From: Actinomycetes bacterium
Lineage (GTDB): Bacteria; Actinomycetota; Actinomycetes; Propionibacteriales; Propionibacteriaceae
Assembly (NCBI GenBank): GCA_023412435.1
Contig: JAEYNS010000145.1
Span: 1 to 6,933 of the forward strand
Length of the DNA stretch: 6,933 bases
Reading direction: 5' to 3'
Shown here: piece after piece, positions 6,328 through 6,933 of the stretch
Position numbering within the stretch: the first letter of the stretch is position 1
Layout: each line of letters opens with the position of its first letter
The notes under the pieces: model-generated
Database searches by the model: none
What the model was told of the DNA's origin: nothing
Seen by the model: only the letters and a program-made list of their open reading frames with translations
Program-made: the position numbers and the translations under genes

Positions 6328-6933
6328 ATGCCACGAACCGCCCGTCCCACACCCGAGACGCTGTACCTCAGGGTGACCTCTCCGCCGTCCGCCTCCGAGC
6401 GCACGGCGCGGCTGGCGACGGTCCCGCTGGTGCCGTGGCCGTTGGCCGCCGCCGTCGGTGGTGTGGTGGCGGCGCTGCTGGGGTGGCTGCTGGTGGTCGG
6501 GGTGGCAGGGGTGGCCTGGTTCACGGCGAGCGCCATCCCGCTGCCCGACGTGCTGGTCTTCTGCTCGCAGGTCTGGCTGCTCGCCCACGGCGGCGGGGCG
6601 CAGATCGCCGGGACGACGATCACCCTCGTGCCGCTCGGGCTCACCCTCGCCGGCGCGGCGCTGCTCGGCGCGGTCGGCGGGTTCGCCGGAGGCCAGGCCC
6701 GGCTCGCCAGGCCGGGGGCGGTTCGGGTCATCGAGCGAGTCGCCCTGGCCGGCCAGGTGGCGGCGCTCACGGCCCTCGGCTATGGACTGGTGGGAGCCGT
6801 GATGGCGCTCAGCCGGGGCGGGGTGGCAGGAATCTGGCCTGCTGTGGCAGGGGTCCTCGCGGTCGCCGCGGTGGCTTCGCTGCTGGGCGCGCTGGGCGGG
6901 CTGGGGCTGCGACTGGACGATCTCGTCGCGCGC
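6328..6933 (+). CDS. perM: PerM-like DUF6350 polytopic membrane protein, N-terminal part (3' end outside window)
   Basis: Integral membrane protein of the actinobacterial DUF6350 family; the M. tuberculosis member PerM (Rv0955) is linked to cell division and persistence. The frame is open from ATG 6328 to the window edge, giving 202 residues of a family usually about 400 or more. After a short polar N-terminus (1–35) come likely membrane helices at about 37–64, 102–122, 139–161 and 167–192. Between the first two, residues 83–106 contain VWLLAHG and VPLGLTL, matching the family's WLLAHG...PLGLTLLP pattern. The position two genes after sucD fits the conserved order sucC–sucD–(membrane gene)–perM–purN–purH, so purN would be expected just beyond the right edge. 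The start rests on GGAGG at 6319–6323; a 27-bp near-palindrome lies in the upstream region. The family assignment is from recognised motifs and synteny, not from a search. Confidence 0.78.
   Translation, partial: MPRTARPTPETLYLRVTSPPSASERTARLATVPLVPWPLAAAVGGVVAALLGWLLVVGVAGVAWFTASAIPLPDVLVFCSQVWLLAHGGGAQIAGTTITLVPLGLTLAGAALLGAVGGFAGGQARLARPGAVRVIERVALAGQVAALTALGYGLVGAVMALSRGGVAGIWPAVAGVLAVAAVASLLGALGGLGLRLDDLVAR

Noticed and set aside
6161..6352. 64-residue N-terminal extension of the sensor-like protein
   Set aside because: It covers the intergenic region, the near-palindrome and the perM start, with no better ribosome site than the one at 6168–6173.

Overview
The window is chromosomal DNA from a high-GC Gram-positive bacterium (Actinomycetota). 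Coding regions are very GC-rich with G/C-ended codons, GTG starts are used, and the gene order pcrA – M23 peptidase – sucC – sucD – (membrane protein) – PerM/DUF6350 is a characteristic actinobacterial block, recalled here from the Mycobacterium tuberculosis Rv0949–Rv0955 region. A Propionibacteriales-like source is possible, but this is a guess that the sequence alone does not settle.

Layout. Positions 1–942 (+) hold the C-terminal ~40% of a PcrA/UvrD helicase, cut by the left edge. It converges on a minus-strand gene (1031–1990) for a membrane-anchored M23/LytM metallopeptidase; the 88-bp gap carries two small hairpins. A 252-bp divergent region, with an unusually AT-rich island at about 2070–2125, separates the peptidase start from sucC (2243–3418, +). 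sucC is followed after 14 bp by sucD (3433–4317, +), and together they encode the two subunits of succinyl-CoA synthetase. sucD converges with a 10-bp gap on a long minus-strand gene (4328–6160) for an unnamed single-pass membrane protein: a proline-rich cytoplasmic tail, one membrane helix, and two related extracytoplasmic domains resembling the PknH sensor domain. A 167-bp divergent region containing a 27-bp near-palindrome then leads to a PerM/DUF6350 polytopic membrane protein (6328–6933, +), cut by the right edge.

How they fit together. sucCD is a metabolic operon for the substrate-level phosphorylation step of the TCA cycle. The flanking genes (M23 peptidase, sensor-like membrane protein, PerM-family protein) point to cell-envelope and division functions, and PcrA to DNA repair and transcription-coupled processes. 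No mobile element, CRISPR array, RNA gene or exotic defence locus is visible. The least ordinary item is the minus-strand sensor-like protein, with duplicated ectodomains and a candidate kinase-target motif in its tail, beside the near-palindrome upstream of perM.
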